DNA of 64,000 nt from Pseudomonadota bacterium (GCA_023435725.1 JAEYRD010000050.1:1-64000), one strand, 5' to 3'. Shown: positions 50,457 through 59,961, numbered from the stretch's first letter. The notes: generated by a model from the sequence alone, not told the origin. A program made the numbers and translations.

Positions 50457-52439
50457 TCACTCCGCCGGCTGCAGGCGTTGCTTGGCCCGCGCCGGTTTCG
50501 GCGCGCCAACGCGCAAACGCCGGTCGGACAGCGACAACACGCCGCCGAAGGCCATCAGTACGGGTCCCCACCAGATCAGCAGGACCAGTGGCTTGTGATA
50601 GATGCGCACGGCGATAGCCCCCTCGGGGGTGGCGTCGCCGAGGGAGACGTAGAGCTGGCTCGCGCCGCGGGTCAGCAGAGCGGCCTCGGTCGTCGACGAG
50701 CCGCGCGTGGTGAAGCTGCGTTTGGACGGCGTCATGACGCTCAGCGTCTGGCCGTCGCGGCTGATGTTGAATTCGGCGATCATCTCGCGGTAGTTCGGCC
50801 CTTGGCGCTGGAACAGTCCGTCGAGCTTCAGATCATAGCCGGCGACATGGGCGACATCGTTCTGCTTCATCGTCGCGATGTATTCACTGTTCCAGGTGGT
50901 CTCGCAGACGATCCCGATCAGCGCGACACCGAGGCCGGCATGCGCGAACGCCGTGCCCCAGGCCGAACGCGGCAGGCCGCGCGCCCGGTGCAGCGCCGTT
51001 GCGAACGGCAGACGGACCAGGCCCGTCCGCTCGACGATGTCGGTGACGGCACCGGCGATGACGAAAACGCCAAGTCCGATCGCGATCGGCGCCAGCGCGC
51101 TGCCGCCGCGCGCCCAGGCCCAGGCGATGGCGACGGCGACGAGCCCGGCAACGCCGGCCGCGAGCAGGCGCTGGGTGACGCCGAGCAGATCGCCGCGCTT
51201 CCACGCCAGCATCGGCCCGAACGGCACCGCGAGCAGCAGCAGCGCGAACAGCGGTGCGAAGGTGAGATTGTAGAACGGTGCGCCCACCGACATCTTGAAA
51301 TCGGCGAGCACTTCCATCGCCAGCGGATAGAGCGTCCCGAACAGCACGACCGCACAGGCCACCGTGAGCAGCAGATTGTTCAGGACCAGCGCACCTTCGC
51401 GCGAGATCGGCGCGAACAGGCCGCCCTGTTTCAACGAGGTCGCGCGCCCCGCGAACAGCGACAGGCTGCCGCCGATGAACAGGCAAAGGATCAGCAGGAT
51501 GAACACGCCGCGGGTCGGATCGGTGGCGAAGGCGTGCACGGAGGTGATGACGCCGGAACGCACCAGGAAGGTGCCGAGCAGCGACAGTGAAAAGGTCAGG
51601 ATCGACAGCAGGATGGTCCAGACCTTGAGCGCGTTGCGCTTCTCCATCACCAGAGCCGAGTGCAGCAGCGCGGTGCCGGCGAGCCAAGGCATCAGCGAGG
51701 CGTTCTCGACCGGATCCCAGAACCACCAGCCGCCCCAGCCGAGCTCGTAATAGGCCCAGTAAGAGCCCATGGCGATGCCGAGCGTCAGGAATATCCAGGC
51801 AACCAGCGTCCACGGCCGCACCCAGCGCGCCCACGCCGCGTCGATCCGCCCCTCCATCAGCGCCGCGATCGCGAAGGAGAACGAGATCGAGAAGCCGACA
51901 TAGCCGAGATAGAGCATCGGCGGATGGACGGCGAGACCGATATCCTGGAGCACCGGATTGAGATCGCGTCCCTCGATCGGCGGATTGACGATGCGCAGGA
52001 ACGGATTCGAGGTGATCAGGATGAAGAGGTAGAAGGCGCTCGCGATCCAGGCCTGCACGGCCAGCACGTGCGCGCGCAGCGACAGCGGCAGATTGTTGCC
52101 GAACGCCGCCACCAGTCCGCCGAACAGCGCCAGGATCGACACCCAGAGCAGCATCGAGCCTTCATGATTTCCCCACACGCCGGTGATCTTGTAGAGCAGC
52201 GGCTTCATCGAGTGGGAATTCTCGTAGACGTTGGCGACGGAGAAGTCCGACGTCACATGCAACATCACGAGCGCGACGAACGACGCTCCGACAAATAGAA
52301 GCTGCGCCAGCGCGGTCGAGCGAGCCACATTCATCAGCGCGGCATCGCGCAGGCGTGCGCCGATCAGGGGAACGATGGACTGGATCAGCGCCAGTCCGAG
52401 CGCCAGCACAAGTGCGTAATGTCCGGATTCTGCGATCAC
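50457..52439 (-). CDS. cycK: Heme lyase component CcmF/CycK
   Basis: The 660-residue, roughly 14-TM inner-membrane protein takes heme from CcmE and ligates it to apocytochrome c with CcmH and CcmI. The tryptophan-rich heme-handling motif GWGGWWFWDPVENASLMPWL is at about residue 233, preceded by VWGNHEGSMLLW, and the conserved His residues around them are present. The GTG start overlaps the cycJ stop (GTGA). It is third in cycHJKL. Confidence 0.95.
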   Translation of the reverse strand: MIAESGHYALVLALGLALIQSIVPLIGARLRDAALMNVARSTALAQLLFVGASFVALVMLHVTSDFSVANVYENSHSMKPLLYKITGVWGNHEGSMLLWVSILALFGGLVAAFGNNLPLSLRAHVLAVQAWIASAFYLFILITSNPFLRIVNPPIEGRDLNPVLQDIGLAVHPPMLYLGYVGFSISFSFAIAALMEGRIDAAWARWVRPWTLVAWIFLTLGIAMGSYWAYYELGWGGWWFWDPVENASLMPWLAGTALLHSALVMEKRNALKVWTILLSILTFSLSLLGTFLVRSGVITSVHAFATDPTRGVFILLILCLFIGGSLSLFAGRATSLKQGGLFAPISREGALVLNNLLLTVACAVVLFGTLYPLAMEVLADFKMSVGAPFYNLTFAPLFALLLLAVPFGPMLAWKRGDLLGVTQRLLAAGVAGLVAVAIAWAWARGGSALAPIAIGLGVFVIAGAVTDIVERTGLVRLPFATALHRARGLPRSAWGTAFAHAGLGVALIGIVCETTWNSEYIATMKQNDVAHVAGYDLKLDGLFQRQGPNYREMIAEFNISRDGQTLSVMTPSKRSFTTRGSSTTEAALLTRGASQLYVSLGDATPEGAIAVRIYHKPLVLLIWWGPVLMAFGGVLSLSDRRLRVGAPKPARAKQRLQPAE

Positions 52440-52927
52440 CGCACGGCTCCCTGCGGATTGCCCTGCGCGGTCGTGGCGGCTGGCTTGCCACCGTAATCGT
52501 CCTTCCAGTGGCCCTGCTTCTTCAGGGCGTCGGCGACGTCCTTGGGCATGTAGGTCTCGTCATGCTTGGCGAGGACCGTGTCGGCCTTGAACACGCCGTT
52601 GGCGTCGAGAGCGCCTTCGGCGACGACGCCCTGCCCTTCACGGAACAGGTCCGGCAAAATGCCCTTGTAGGCAACGGGAAGCTTTGCGCTGCCGTCGGCG
52701 ACCTCGAAGGTCACCGCAAGATTGTCGCCGCGCTGGAGCGAGCCGGGCTGCACCAGGCCGCCAAGGCGAAACCGCTTGCCAGGTGCGACATGCTTCTCGG
52801 CGACCATGGTCGGGGTCGAGAAGAACACGATGGAGTCGCGCAGGGCGTTGAGCACGAGCGCGGCGGCCAGCGCGAGCACGGCGAGCGAGCCGCCGATGAT
52901 GGTCATACGTCGCTGCTTGCGCGTCAT
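52436..52927 (-). CDS. cycJ: Periplasmic heme chaperone CcmE/CycJ
   Basis: The 163-residue protein has an N-terminal membrane anchor (MTIIGGSLAVLALAAALVLNAL) and an OB-fold domain. The heme-binding motif is LAKHDETYMP with covalent-heme His122 and Tyr126. The C-terminal tail is long and flexible. It carries heme from CcmC to CcmF. The open frame extends upstream into cycH, but MTRKQRRM fits the family start. Confidence 0.94.
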   Translation of the reverse strand: MTRKQRRMTIIGGSLAVLALAAALVLNALRDSIVFFSTPTMVAEKHVAPGKRFRLGGLVQPGSLQRGDNLAVTFEVADGSAKLPVAYKGILPDLFREGQGVVAEGALDANGVFKADTVLAKHDETYMPKDVADALKKQGHWKDDYGGKPAATTAQGNPQGAVR

Positions 52928-52964
52928 GGCGTATCCGTTCTCCGCTCGTCTCGCCGCAAAATCG

Positions 52965-54086
52965 TCATCCGTCGAGCCCGAGGGTCTTGAGTCCTTCGTT
53001 GAGCTGCCGCAGTCGCTCGGCATTGTTGGCGACGGCCTGGCGCGCATCGGTCGATGCCCCCAGCGCCTTGTCACGGTCGCCCATCACGAGATAGGCGCGC
53101 ACGAGGCGCAGCCAACCCTCGACGTCGTCGCCGTTCTGCTTGAGGCGCGTGGCGAGACGTTCGACCATGCCGCGAATCATCGCGTTGCGATCGCCCTCGT
53201 TCATGTCCTTGGAAGCAGCGACGGTCTCGTCCGACAGCGCCGGCACCGTGCCGCCCCCCACCCGCGCGAGCGAGGATTGCACCAAGGTACGCCACGGCGC
53301 GTCCGCCGGTGCCTTCGCAAGCAGCGCGCGCCAAATCGTGGCTGCGTCGTCCTTGCGGCCGTCCTGCTCAGCCGCAAGCCCGAGGAAGTAGTTGGCCTTG
53401 GGATCGTCGGCATTGAGCGCATGCGCGCGCTCGAATTCGGCCTTTGCCTCGGCAGTCACCACGCCGCTTGCGGCAGCCGCGATCGCCTCGCCGAGATCGG
53501 ACCTGCGCTCCGCGCTCTCGCCGTTGTAGGTCAGCGAGTTGCGATAGGCGCGCACCGCATCGTCGAAGCGGCCGAGCCGCTCCAGCACCGGTGCGAGCAC
53601 ACTCCAGCCGCGCCCGTCGGTCGGATTCTTCTCCAGATGCTGCTCGACCTGAACCACGAGATTCTCGAGCGACTGCGCCATGCCGGAACCGGAGCCGCGC
53701 TCACGTTGCGCCAGCGGAAAGTCGCGAAGCAGGGGCGAACCGAGCGGCATGTAGACGCCGATCGCAACGAGGGGCAGGCCGACGAGCGCCAGCACGGCCG
53801 CCGCGCGACGCCATTTGAGGCTCGACTTGAGCTGGACCTTGGGCTCCGACACGGGCTCGCTGCCGGCCGCGGCAAGCAGCCTGCGGCTGATCTCGACCCG
53901 CGCTGCCTCCGCCTCCGGTGCCGCGATCAGCCCCGCGGCGAGGTCTCGCTCGATCTCGGCCAGTTGATCCTTGTAGACGACGACCTCGCTGCCCTGATCC
54001 TGCGCGCGCGCGCCACGGCCGAGCGGCCACAGCACGGCGAAAATCGCCGCGACCGTCATCAGCGCGAACACGAACCATAGCGTCAT
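52965..54086 (-). CDS. cycH: Cytochrome c maturation protein CcmI/CycH
   Basis: The 373-residue protein has two N-terminal TM helices (LWFVFALMTVAAIFAVLWPL and AAAVLALVGLPLVAIGVYMPLG near 100-120) and a periplasmic TPR region (GRFDDAVRAYRNSL, AHALNADDPKANYFLGLAAEQDGRKDDA). It presents apocytochrome c to CcmF/H. It is first in the operon, downstream of a perfect 18-bp palindrome. Confidence 0.93.
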   Translation of the reverse strand: MTLWFVFALMTVAAIFAVLWPLGRGARAQDQGSEVVVYKDQLAEIERDLAAGLIAAPEAEAARVEISRRLLAAAGSEPVSEPKVQLKSSLKWRRAAAVLALVGLPLVAIGVYMPLGSPLLRDFPLAQRERGSGSGMAQSLENLVVQVEQHLEKNPTDGRGWSVLAPVLERLGRFDDAVRAYRNSLTYNGESAERRSDLGEAIAAAASGVVTAEAKAEFERAHALNADDPKANYFLGLAAEQDGRKDDAATIWRALLAKAPADAPWRTLVQSSLARVGGGTVPALSDETVAASKDMNEGDRNAMIRGMVERLATRLKQNGDDVEGWLRLVRAYLVMGDRDKALGASTDARQAVANNAERLRQLNEGLKTLGLDG

Positions 54087-54155
54087 CTGGCAAGCTTCCG
54101 GCAGCGCGCGAACCGCGCCTGTAGGTGGCTTTACACCACGGCCGGACGATGCGGC

Positions 54156-54173
54156 AATTGACAATTGTCAATT
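54156..54173. promoter_or_regulatory. Perfect 18-bp palindrome upstream of cycH
   Basis: AATTGACAATTGTCAATT is exactly self-complementary and AT-rich in a GC-rich setting. It lies 70-87 bp before the cycH ATG, in the promoter of cycHJKL. The shape and base pattern (TTGACAATTGTCAA) resemble MarR-type operators. No matching regulator gene is adjacent. Confidence 0.65.
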
Positions 54174-54218
54174 CGGCGCGACCGGAGGGAGCCCCCGAAT
54201 CGGAGAAAATCCAACGAC

Positions 54219-54488
54219 TTAGGCGACCTCAAAGTCCACGCTTTGAGCGGCGTCCTCGCCGTGTCCGTTGAAAGCCTTCAGAAAGTACGTTCCCGGCTGG
54301 ATTGCCTCGGGCAAGCGGATGCGCAACGCGCCGACGGGAACCGGTGATGCGATCATGGTGGCCGTCTCCGGCACCTGGCGGCCGCTCGTCTTCTCGACCA
54401 GCACCACCTTCGCCTTGACCATCAATCTCCGGTATTTCGCAACGATTACGCGATTTTCAATTTCAACGAAGCTCAAAATGGGTTTCAT
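54219..54488 (-). CDS. Uncharacterised small protein
   Basis: The 89-residue protein starts MKPILSFVEIENRVI. It is beta-rich (KAKVVLVEKTSGRQ, LRIRLPEAIQPGTYFLKAFNGHG) and ends AAQSVDFEVA, which resembles a small Ig-like or adhesin-type sandwich. There is no signal peptide. The RBS is weak, and an upstream start (54566) is open, so the start is uncertain. The region just upstream is AT-rich with a 9-bp inverted pair. It lies between cycH and the 466-residue hypothetical, all on the minus strand. Confidence 0.6.
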   Translation of the reverse strand: MKPILSFVEIENRVIVAKYRRLMVKAKVVLVEKTSGRQVPETATMIASPVPVGALRIRLPEAIQPGTYFLKAFNGHGEDAAQSVDFEVA

Positions 54489-54587
54489 GCGTCCACAGAT
54501 AGCAATTCTCAAAAAGTGCACGAGATCGTACGGCCTGCGCGCCGCGTGGTCAACTATAAATTGCAATAGTAGATAAATGCACTTTTC

Positions 54588-55988
54588 TTAGCTTGCGCGC
54601 GACGATTTGCGCTCACCCGTGAGGGCGTTCTCGGCAGCGCGATTCATCAGCGATGCATAATCATCGCCGAACAGCACCTGGCAGAAGCGGATCGCGGCCT
54701 GCACCTGCTGCTGCCGATAGCTGCGGACCTTGAGATCGGCGGCACGCAGCGACTGCACCAGCTGCTCGGTCGAACGTTCGACGTATTGCTGGAGGTCGGA
54801 ATAGGTGCGCAGCGTCACCTCGTTGATCGCAAGTTCGCTGGCGTAGTTGCGGCAGGTCGCGACGAAATCGATCAGAGCCGCGGTTTCCTCCACCTCGGTG
54901 CTGTCGATCCGCGCCCCCGGCGGAATGTCCTTCTCGGGGCGCTGGCGCAGGATCCGTCGGACGCGGCCGGGAACGCTGTCGATCTCGGATTGCAGCGCAT
55001 TGGAGATGTCGGCCCGGATCGCGGCCAATTGCTTGCCCCAGGCCGAATCGTTGCGCAGGTCGAGCTCGGTGCGCAGGCCGCGCACGCCGTCGTGCAGCGC
55101 CTTGAGATTGTCGGCGACGTTATCGAAGTGGCCGCGCTTGATGTCCATGCGCAGGATCGCGGCAACGCAGGACAAGTCGTGCAGGGCGATCGTGACGGCG
55201 ACGCCATAGGGCGTGGCCGCGACGCGGATCTCGTCGTCGGATGCGGCGATCTTGATGGCGAGGCGGATGATCTGCCACGGCGCAGTCATGCGCTGTACCA
55301 CCATCGACAGCGCGAAGGGCAGCAGCTGCGGCGTCTGGAGGACGGGAATGTTGAGCGCGGATGTCACCGAGCCGATCTGGGACTCGCCGAAGGTGCGCAG
55401 GAACCGCGGCAGCTTCTCGTTCAGAATGGCGATCGCTTCCCGGATCTGAAGCACCGCTCCGACCGAATAAAGGTCCTCGATCACGCTGGGGGGGCCGACG
55501 CGCGCGAGCGCGCGCGACTTGTCGCCGCCGCCCGGCCCCGTCAGCTCGCAGATGGCATCCGCGGCCACCGCCTGGAGCTTCTGCGCCAGAGCCTCGACCT
55601 GCCCTCTGCTATCCGCCGGCATGCGCGCCAGTGCCGCCTCGAACTCGTTCACCTTGTCCGGCGCACCGTCACGGACTAGCCATTGCCAGATTGGATGCAG
55701 CGAGGAGCGGCGGATCTGTCCGACCCGGATTGGCGCACCCGCCTCCACCAGAAACGGTTCCAGCACCTGAAACAGAAGTCGAGACAGATCGTCGGTGCGC
55801 GGCGGCTGGGCTTCGTCGGCTTCGGTCTTGCGGACGATCTTGCGCAACTGCTCGAGTACGAGGGTCGCGACGGACGTGTCCTGGCCGCGCTCGAGCGCGC
55901 GCTCGAACTCCCGCATCAGCAGCGCCTGCGACTGCGGCGGGAGCTGCGCGAGATATTCCCTCAGCCGCTCGGTCGATGTCTGGCTCAT
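54588..55988 (-). CDS. Uncharacterised conserved-type protein, mostly helical
   Basis: The 466-residue protein has no signal or TM segment. It is mainly helical with regular charge patterns (LREYLAQLPPQSQALLMREFERALERG at the start; VERSTEQLVQSLRAADLKVRSYRQQQVQAAIRFC near the end), consistent with coiled-coil or scaffold structure. No catalytic motif was recognised. It sits between feuQ and the cycHJKL area. The function is unknown. Confidence 0.8.
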   Translation of the reverse strand: MSQTSTERLREYLAQLPPQSQALLMREFERALERGQDTSVATLVLEQLRKIVRKTEADEAQPPRTDDLSRLLFQVLEPFLVEAGAPIRVGQIRRSSLHPIWQWLVRDGAPDKVNEFEAALARMPADSRGQVEALAQKLQAVAADAICELTGPGGGDKSRALARVGPPSVIEDLYSVGAVLQIREAIAILNEKLPRFLRTFGESQIGSVTSALNIPVLQTPQLLPFALSMVVQRMTAPWQIIRLAIKIAASDDEIRVAATPYGVAVTIALHDLSCVAAILRMDIKRGHFDNVADNLKALHDGVRGLRTELDLRNDSAWGKQLAAIRADISNALQSEIDSVPGRVRRILRQRPEKDIPPGARIDSTEVEETAALIDFVATCRNYASELAINEVTLRTYSDLQQYVERSTEQLVQSLRAADLKVRSYRQQQVQAAIRFCQVLFGDDYASLMNRAAENALTGERKSSRAS

Positions 55989-56147
55989 GCGCCCGGGTAA
56001 TGCATGTAAATTGGCGGACGTGGGATGCGTCCTGCGCGATCATAGGTGGGCCCCACTTAAGAAGCCGTTTAGGAAGTCGCCCCGAATAGCTTCGGTTTCG
56101 GACGGATCGAGGCCCGGCAAACCAAATAATCGCGTCAGAACAAAGGA

Positions 56148-57569
56148 TTATATTCCGGGAAGGACCAGCTCGGCCCGCAAGCCGCCGATTGGTGCGCTGC
56201 CGAGCGAGAGGCTGCCGCCATAAAGCGCGGCGAGATCGACCACGATCGACAGCCCCAGCCCCGAGCCGGGCTTGGACTCGTCGAGGCGCTGGCCGCGCCG
56301 CGAGACCTGGGCGCGCTCGGCCTCGGACAGGCCGCGACCGTCATCATCGACAATGATCCGCAGACGCGGGCCCGCCCCGGTCGAGTGCGGCGCTTCCACC
56401 AAGACCTCGATGAAGACCCGCGAGGCCGCCCATTTGCAGGCGTTGTCGACCAGATTGCCGACCATCTCCTCGAGGTCCTGCCGCTCGCCCCGGAACTTCG
56501 CCGCAGGATCCGCCTTGGCCTCGACCACGATGCCACGGTCGCGATGGATCTTCTCCATGGTCCGCCGCAGCGCCTCGATCGCGGGCGCGACCTCGGTGAC
56601 GGTCGCGACGACCGAGACGCGCGCCGCGATGCGCGCACGCTCCAGATGATGGGCGACCTGGTCGCGCATCACGTCTGCCTGCTCCATGACCTTGGCTGCA
56701 AATGGATCGGCCGTGTGGGCCCCGGCCTCGTTGACGATCACCGAGAGCGGCGTCTTGATCGCATGCGCGAGATTGCCGACGTGCGTGCGCGCGCGCTCGA
56801 CGATCTCGCGATTGGCATCGATCAGCGCATTGGTCTCGCGCGCCAGCGGCGCGATCTCGACCGGGAATTCGCCCTCGAGGCGTTCCGCGCGCCCGGAGCG
56901 AATGTCGGCAATCGACTCCGAGATGCGCTTGAGTGGCGCCAGGCCAAAGCGGACCTGGAACACCGTGGTCAGCAGCAGCACGACGCCGAGCGCGGTGAAG
57001 GTGCCGCCAAGGTAATAATCGAAGCTGCGCGTCTCGTCGAAGATCTCGGTGGCATCGCCCGCGACACTGACGAGGAATTTGCCGTCGGCGCCGAGGTCGA
57101 CCGGCCGCTCCACCATGCGCAGGTTCTGGCCCTCGGGACCGTCGACATAAGCGAGCCGGATGCCGGCGGCGCTGAGCTCGGTGCCCTGCTCCTCCAGCTT
57201 CGGCAGCTTCTTGTCCCAGAGCGAGCGGGACGAGCGCACCTCCGGCTTCTCGGTGTCGGTCCGGGTGATCTGCCAGTACCAGCCGGACAACGGCAGCTCG
57301 AACAGGGGCTCGCCGAGCGACTGGAACTGGCGGTCCGGCGGCTCGTCGGGGGTCGCAACCTCGGCGATCAGCGTGCGCAGATACAAATTGAGCCGGCGAT
57401 CGAAGGCGCGCTCGGTCGCATTCTTGTAGACCGACGACAGCACTACGCCGGTGATGGCCAGGATGACCACGAGCCAGGCGGTCGCCGACAGAAACAGGCG
57501 GTTCGCAAGCGAGCTGGCGGGCATCGGAATGATCCCGGGGGCGCGGGGTGGCATGGCGTCGGACGTCAT
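56148..57569 (-). CDS. feuQ: Sensor histidine kinase FeuQ
   Basis: The 473-residue inner-membrane kinase has TM1 about residues 28-48, a periplasmic domain to about 188, TM2 about 188-208, HAMP, then His269 in GNLAHAIKTPLSVIVNEA and an ATPase domain with NLVDNACKWA, DDDGRGL and GSGLGLSIVVDLAALYGG. The HAIKTPLSV box and PhoQ-like layout match the rhizobial FeuQ group. In Sinorhizobium FeuPQ controls cyclic glucan export. It starts 46 bp after the feuP stop; Met6 and Met16 are alternative starts. Confidence 0.88.
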   Translation of the reverse strand: MTSDAMPPRAPGIIPMPASSLANRLFLSATAWLVVILAITGVVLSSVYKNATERAFDRRLNLYLRTLIAEVATPDEPPDRQFQSLGEPLFELPLSGWYWQITRTDTEKPEVRSSRSLWDKKLPKLEEQGTELSAAGIRLAYVDGPEGQNLRMVERPVDLGADGKFLVSVAGDATEIFDETRSFDYYLGGTFTALGVVLLLTTVFQVRFGLAPLKRISESIADIRSGRAERLEGEFPVEIAPLARETNALIDANREIVERARTHVGNLAHAIKTPLSVIVNEAGAHTADPFAAKVMEQADVMRDQVAHHLERARIAARVSVVATVTEVAPAIEALRRTMEKIHRDRGIVVEAKADPAAKFRGERQDLEEMVGNLVDNACKWAASRVFIEVLVEAPHSTGAGPRLRIIVDDDGRGLSEAERAQVSRRGQRLDESKPGSGLGLSIVVDLAALYGGSLSLGSAPIGGLRAELVLPGI

Positions 57570-57615
57570 GACCGGACCAAGGCCCGTGTCAGGCCGCCCG
57601 TCAAGTCCGGACCCT

Positions 57616-58287
57616 TCAGGCTCCCGGGGCCGGCGGGGTCAGGAGATAGCCGAGGCCGCGGACGGTCTGGATGATGTCGACGTCGAGCTTCTTGCGGATG
57701 CGGCCGACAAAGACCTCGATGGTGTTGGAGTCGCGGTCGAAGTCCTGGTCGTAAAGGTGCTCGACCAGCTCGGTGCGGGACACCACGCGCCCCGAGTGGT
57801 GCATCAGATAGGCCAGAAGGCGATATTCGTGCGAGGTCATCTTGACGGGATTGCCGGAGACGCTGACTCGGCCCGTGCGGGTATCGAGCGTGACGGGGCC
57901 GCAGCTCAATTCGCTCTGGGCATGACCGGTCGAGCGGCGCAGCAGCGCACGGATGCGCGCCAGCACCTCCTCCAGGTGGAAGGGCTTTGCGACATAGTCG
58001 TCGGCTCCGGCATCGAAGCCCTGCACCTTGTCGCTCCAGCGGTCGCGCGCGGTGAGGATCAGGACCGGCATGGTCCGGCCATTGCGGCGCCAGGCTTCCA
58101 GCACCGAGATGCCGTCCTTCTTGGGCAAACCGATGTCGAGCACGACGGCATCGTACGGTTCGTTGTCGCCGAGATAGTGCCCCTCCTCTCCGTCGAAGGC
58201 GCGATCGACGACATAACCGGCGTCGGTCAGCGCCTTGGTGAGCTGGCGATTGAGATCGGGGTCGTCCTCAACAACAAGCAGGCGCAC
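57616..58287 (-). CDS. feuP: Response regulator FeuP
   Basis: The 223-residue OmpR/PhoP-type regulator has the receiver domain (VVEDDPDLNRQL, Asp51 in AVVLDIGLPKKDG, Lys in VAKPFHLEEVL) and a winged helix (KMTSHEYRLLAYLMHHSGRVVSRTELVEHLYDQDFD). The latter segment matches rhizobial FeuP closely. The start is GTG with GGAGAG about 6 bp upstream; an in-frame ATG 16 codons earlier is less likely. A pair of direct repeats lies about 95 bp upstream. Confidence 0.9.
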   Translation of the reverse strand: MRLLVVEDDPDLNRQLTKALTDAGYVVDRAFDGEEGHYLGDNEPYDAVVLDIGLPKKDGISVLEAWRRNGRTMPVLILTARDRWSDKVQGFDAGADDYVAKPFHLEEVLARIRALLRRSTGHAQSELSCGPVTLDTRTGRVSVSGNPVKMTSHEYRLLAYLMHHSGRVVSRTELVEHLYDQDFDRDSNTIEVFVGRIRKKLDVDIIQTVRGLGYLLTPPAPGA

Positions 58288-58380
58288 GCTTCTCTCCAGA
58301 AATAGGCTGCACGATCGATCACCAGAGATGATCAATTCCGGCGTGAACTGAATATGAACGCGGGGAACCCGCGGACGTTA

Positions 58381-58418
58381 CTTTTTAGTCATATACGGAC
58401 TTTTTAGTCACGTATGGC
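58381..58418. promoter_or_regulatory. Tandem 19-bp direct repeats upstream of feuP
   Basis: CTTTTTAGTCATATACGGA is followed at once by CTTTTTAGTCACGTATGGC (identical in the first 11 bases). The spacing of 19 bp is close to two helical turns, as for dimeric OmpR-type regulators. It lies 94-131 bp before the feuP GTG. Confidence 0.55.
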
Positions 58419-58541
58419 TTGGCCTTACAGAACCTCCCACGCGACTGCGCCCGCCAGGCCAGCCGGGCGAGCCGGCGACATGGCGGGCGCAATGTGCCGC
58501 GTTACGCGGCGCGTCGAAAGGTCCGGGCGCAGGCTGGGCCG

Positions 58542-58697
58542 TCAGGTCCGGAAGAACACGAACCAGATGACGGCGAGGATCAGGATCGCAAGCCCGGTCG
58601 AGATGGCGAGCAGCGCCGCCACCGAAGGCCCGGGCTCGCCCTGCCGCGCCTCCGTCGGAGTTTCCACGATCTGACGCTGCTCCCGCGTGGTTGCCAT
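58542..58697 (-). CDS. Small single-TM membrane protein
   Basis: The 51-residue protein starts MATTREQRQIVETPTEARQG and ends with a TM helix (VAALLAISTGLAILILAVIWFVFF) and RT. The N-terminal part is polar and probably cytoplasmic. GAGGG precedes the ATG. A longer frame upstream would remove the RBS match. Function unknown; it lies between feuP and the divergent Ku gene. Confidence 0.75.
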   Translation of the reverse strand: MATTREQRQIVETPTEARQGEPGPSVAALLAISTGLAILILAVIWFVFFRT

Positions 58698-58931
58698 GTT
58701 GCCCTCAATCTCTGGGTATAGCCTCCGATGACCGCGATCTCCTCGCGGCCTTGTGTCCGGAGCCAACTCCCGGTCCGATGCGATGTTCCGGTTCTTGCTG
58801 TCCGATCCGGCAGCAACCTCAGGGCCGACGGCCGGTTAACGCAGTTGCAAGATTTCACGCCGAGCCGTGTATGATTCGGTGTTCCCCGATGGTAAAGTCA
58901 TAAGCCGTGCCCGTTGCGTTTGGAGTAGCCC

Positions 58932-59903
58932 ATGGCCCCCCGCGCCAATTGGAAGGGTTTTTTGCGTCTGTCGCTCGTGACCTGCCCGGTCGCGCTGTAT
59001 CCGGCCACTTCGGATACCGAGAAGGTCTCCTTCAACCAGATCAACCGCAAGACCGGTCACCGGATCAAGTATCTCAAGGTCGACGCCGAAACCGGTGACG
59101 AGGTGACCTCCGAGGACATCGTCAAGGGCTACAAGGTCGACACCGACACCTATATCGAGGTCACCAAGGACGAGCTCGACGACATCGCGCTCGACTCGAC
59201 GCACACGATCGAGATCGACGAGTTCGTGCCGAAGACCGACATCGACAACCGCTACCTGATCCGCCCCTATTATCTCGTGCCTGATGGCAAGGTCGGCCAT
59301 GACGCCTATGCGGTGATCCGCGAGACCATCCGCAGCATGGACAAGGTCGCGATCGGCCGCGTGGTGCTCACCAACCGCGAGCACATCATCGCGCTCGAGC
59401 CGCTCGAGAGCGGCCTGATGGGCACGCTGCTGCGCTACCCCTACGAGGTCCGCAGCGAGACGGAATATTTCGACGACATCCAGGACGTGAAGCTGACGAA
59501 GGACATGCTCGACCTCGCCAAGCACATCGTCGAGAAGAAGTCCGGCGCGTTCGAGCCTGAGCTGTTCGAAGACCATTACGAGACCGCCCTGATCGACCTC
59601 ATCAACAAGAAGCGGAGCGGCGCGCCGATCGCGGCCAAGGCGGCGCCAAAGAGCGGCGGCAACGTCATCAACCTGATGGACGCGCTGAAGAAGAGCATCG
59701 CGAGCGAGAAGGACGCAGTGCCTGCAGCGAAGGTCGCCAAAGAGACCGTCAAGGCCAAGAAGCCGAAGAAGCGCGTCGAAGGCCAGCGCGAGATGCTGCT
59801 GCCGATCGCCGGCAAGGGCGGCAAGGACGTCGCCGCGAAGGAAGCTTCGAAGAAGGCCGACAAGCCGGCGCGCGCACCGGCACGGGCGAAGAAGGCCGGC
59901 TAA
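58932..59903 (+). CDS. ku: Non-homologous end joining protein Ku
   Basis: The 323-residue bacterial Ku forms a ring that binds DNA ends and recruits LigD. The beta-barrel core spans about residues 10-235 (WKGFLRLSLVTCPVALYPAT, FNQINRKTGHRIKY, DEFVPKTDIDNRYLIRPYYLVPDGKVG, LTNREHIIALEP, LLRYPYEVRS). The C-terminal tail is long and Lys/Ala-rich, as in many rhizobial Ku proteins, and probably binds DNA nonspecifically. No ligD gene is in the window. Confidence 0.95.
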   Translation: MAPRANWKGFLRLSLVTCPVALYPATSDTEKVSFNQINRKTGHRIKYLKVDAETGDEVTSEDIVKGYKVDTDTYIEVTKDELDDIALDSTHTIEIDEFVPKTDIDNRYLIRPYYLVPDGKVGHDAYAVIRETIRSMDKVAIGRVVLTNREHIIALEPLESGLMGTLLRYPYEVRSETEYFDDIQDVKLTKDMLDLAKHIVEKKSGAFEPELFEDHYETALIDLINKKRSGAPIAAKAAPKSGGNVINLMDALKKSIASEKDAVPAAKVAKETVKAKKPKKRVEGQREMLLPIAGKGGKDVAAKEASKKADKPARAPARAKKAG

Positions 59904-59961
59904 CAGCGCCACATCTGCGATTGCGCCGTGATGTCTCCCCTCACTGGTCGGCCAGCCTGAC

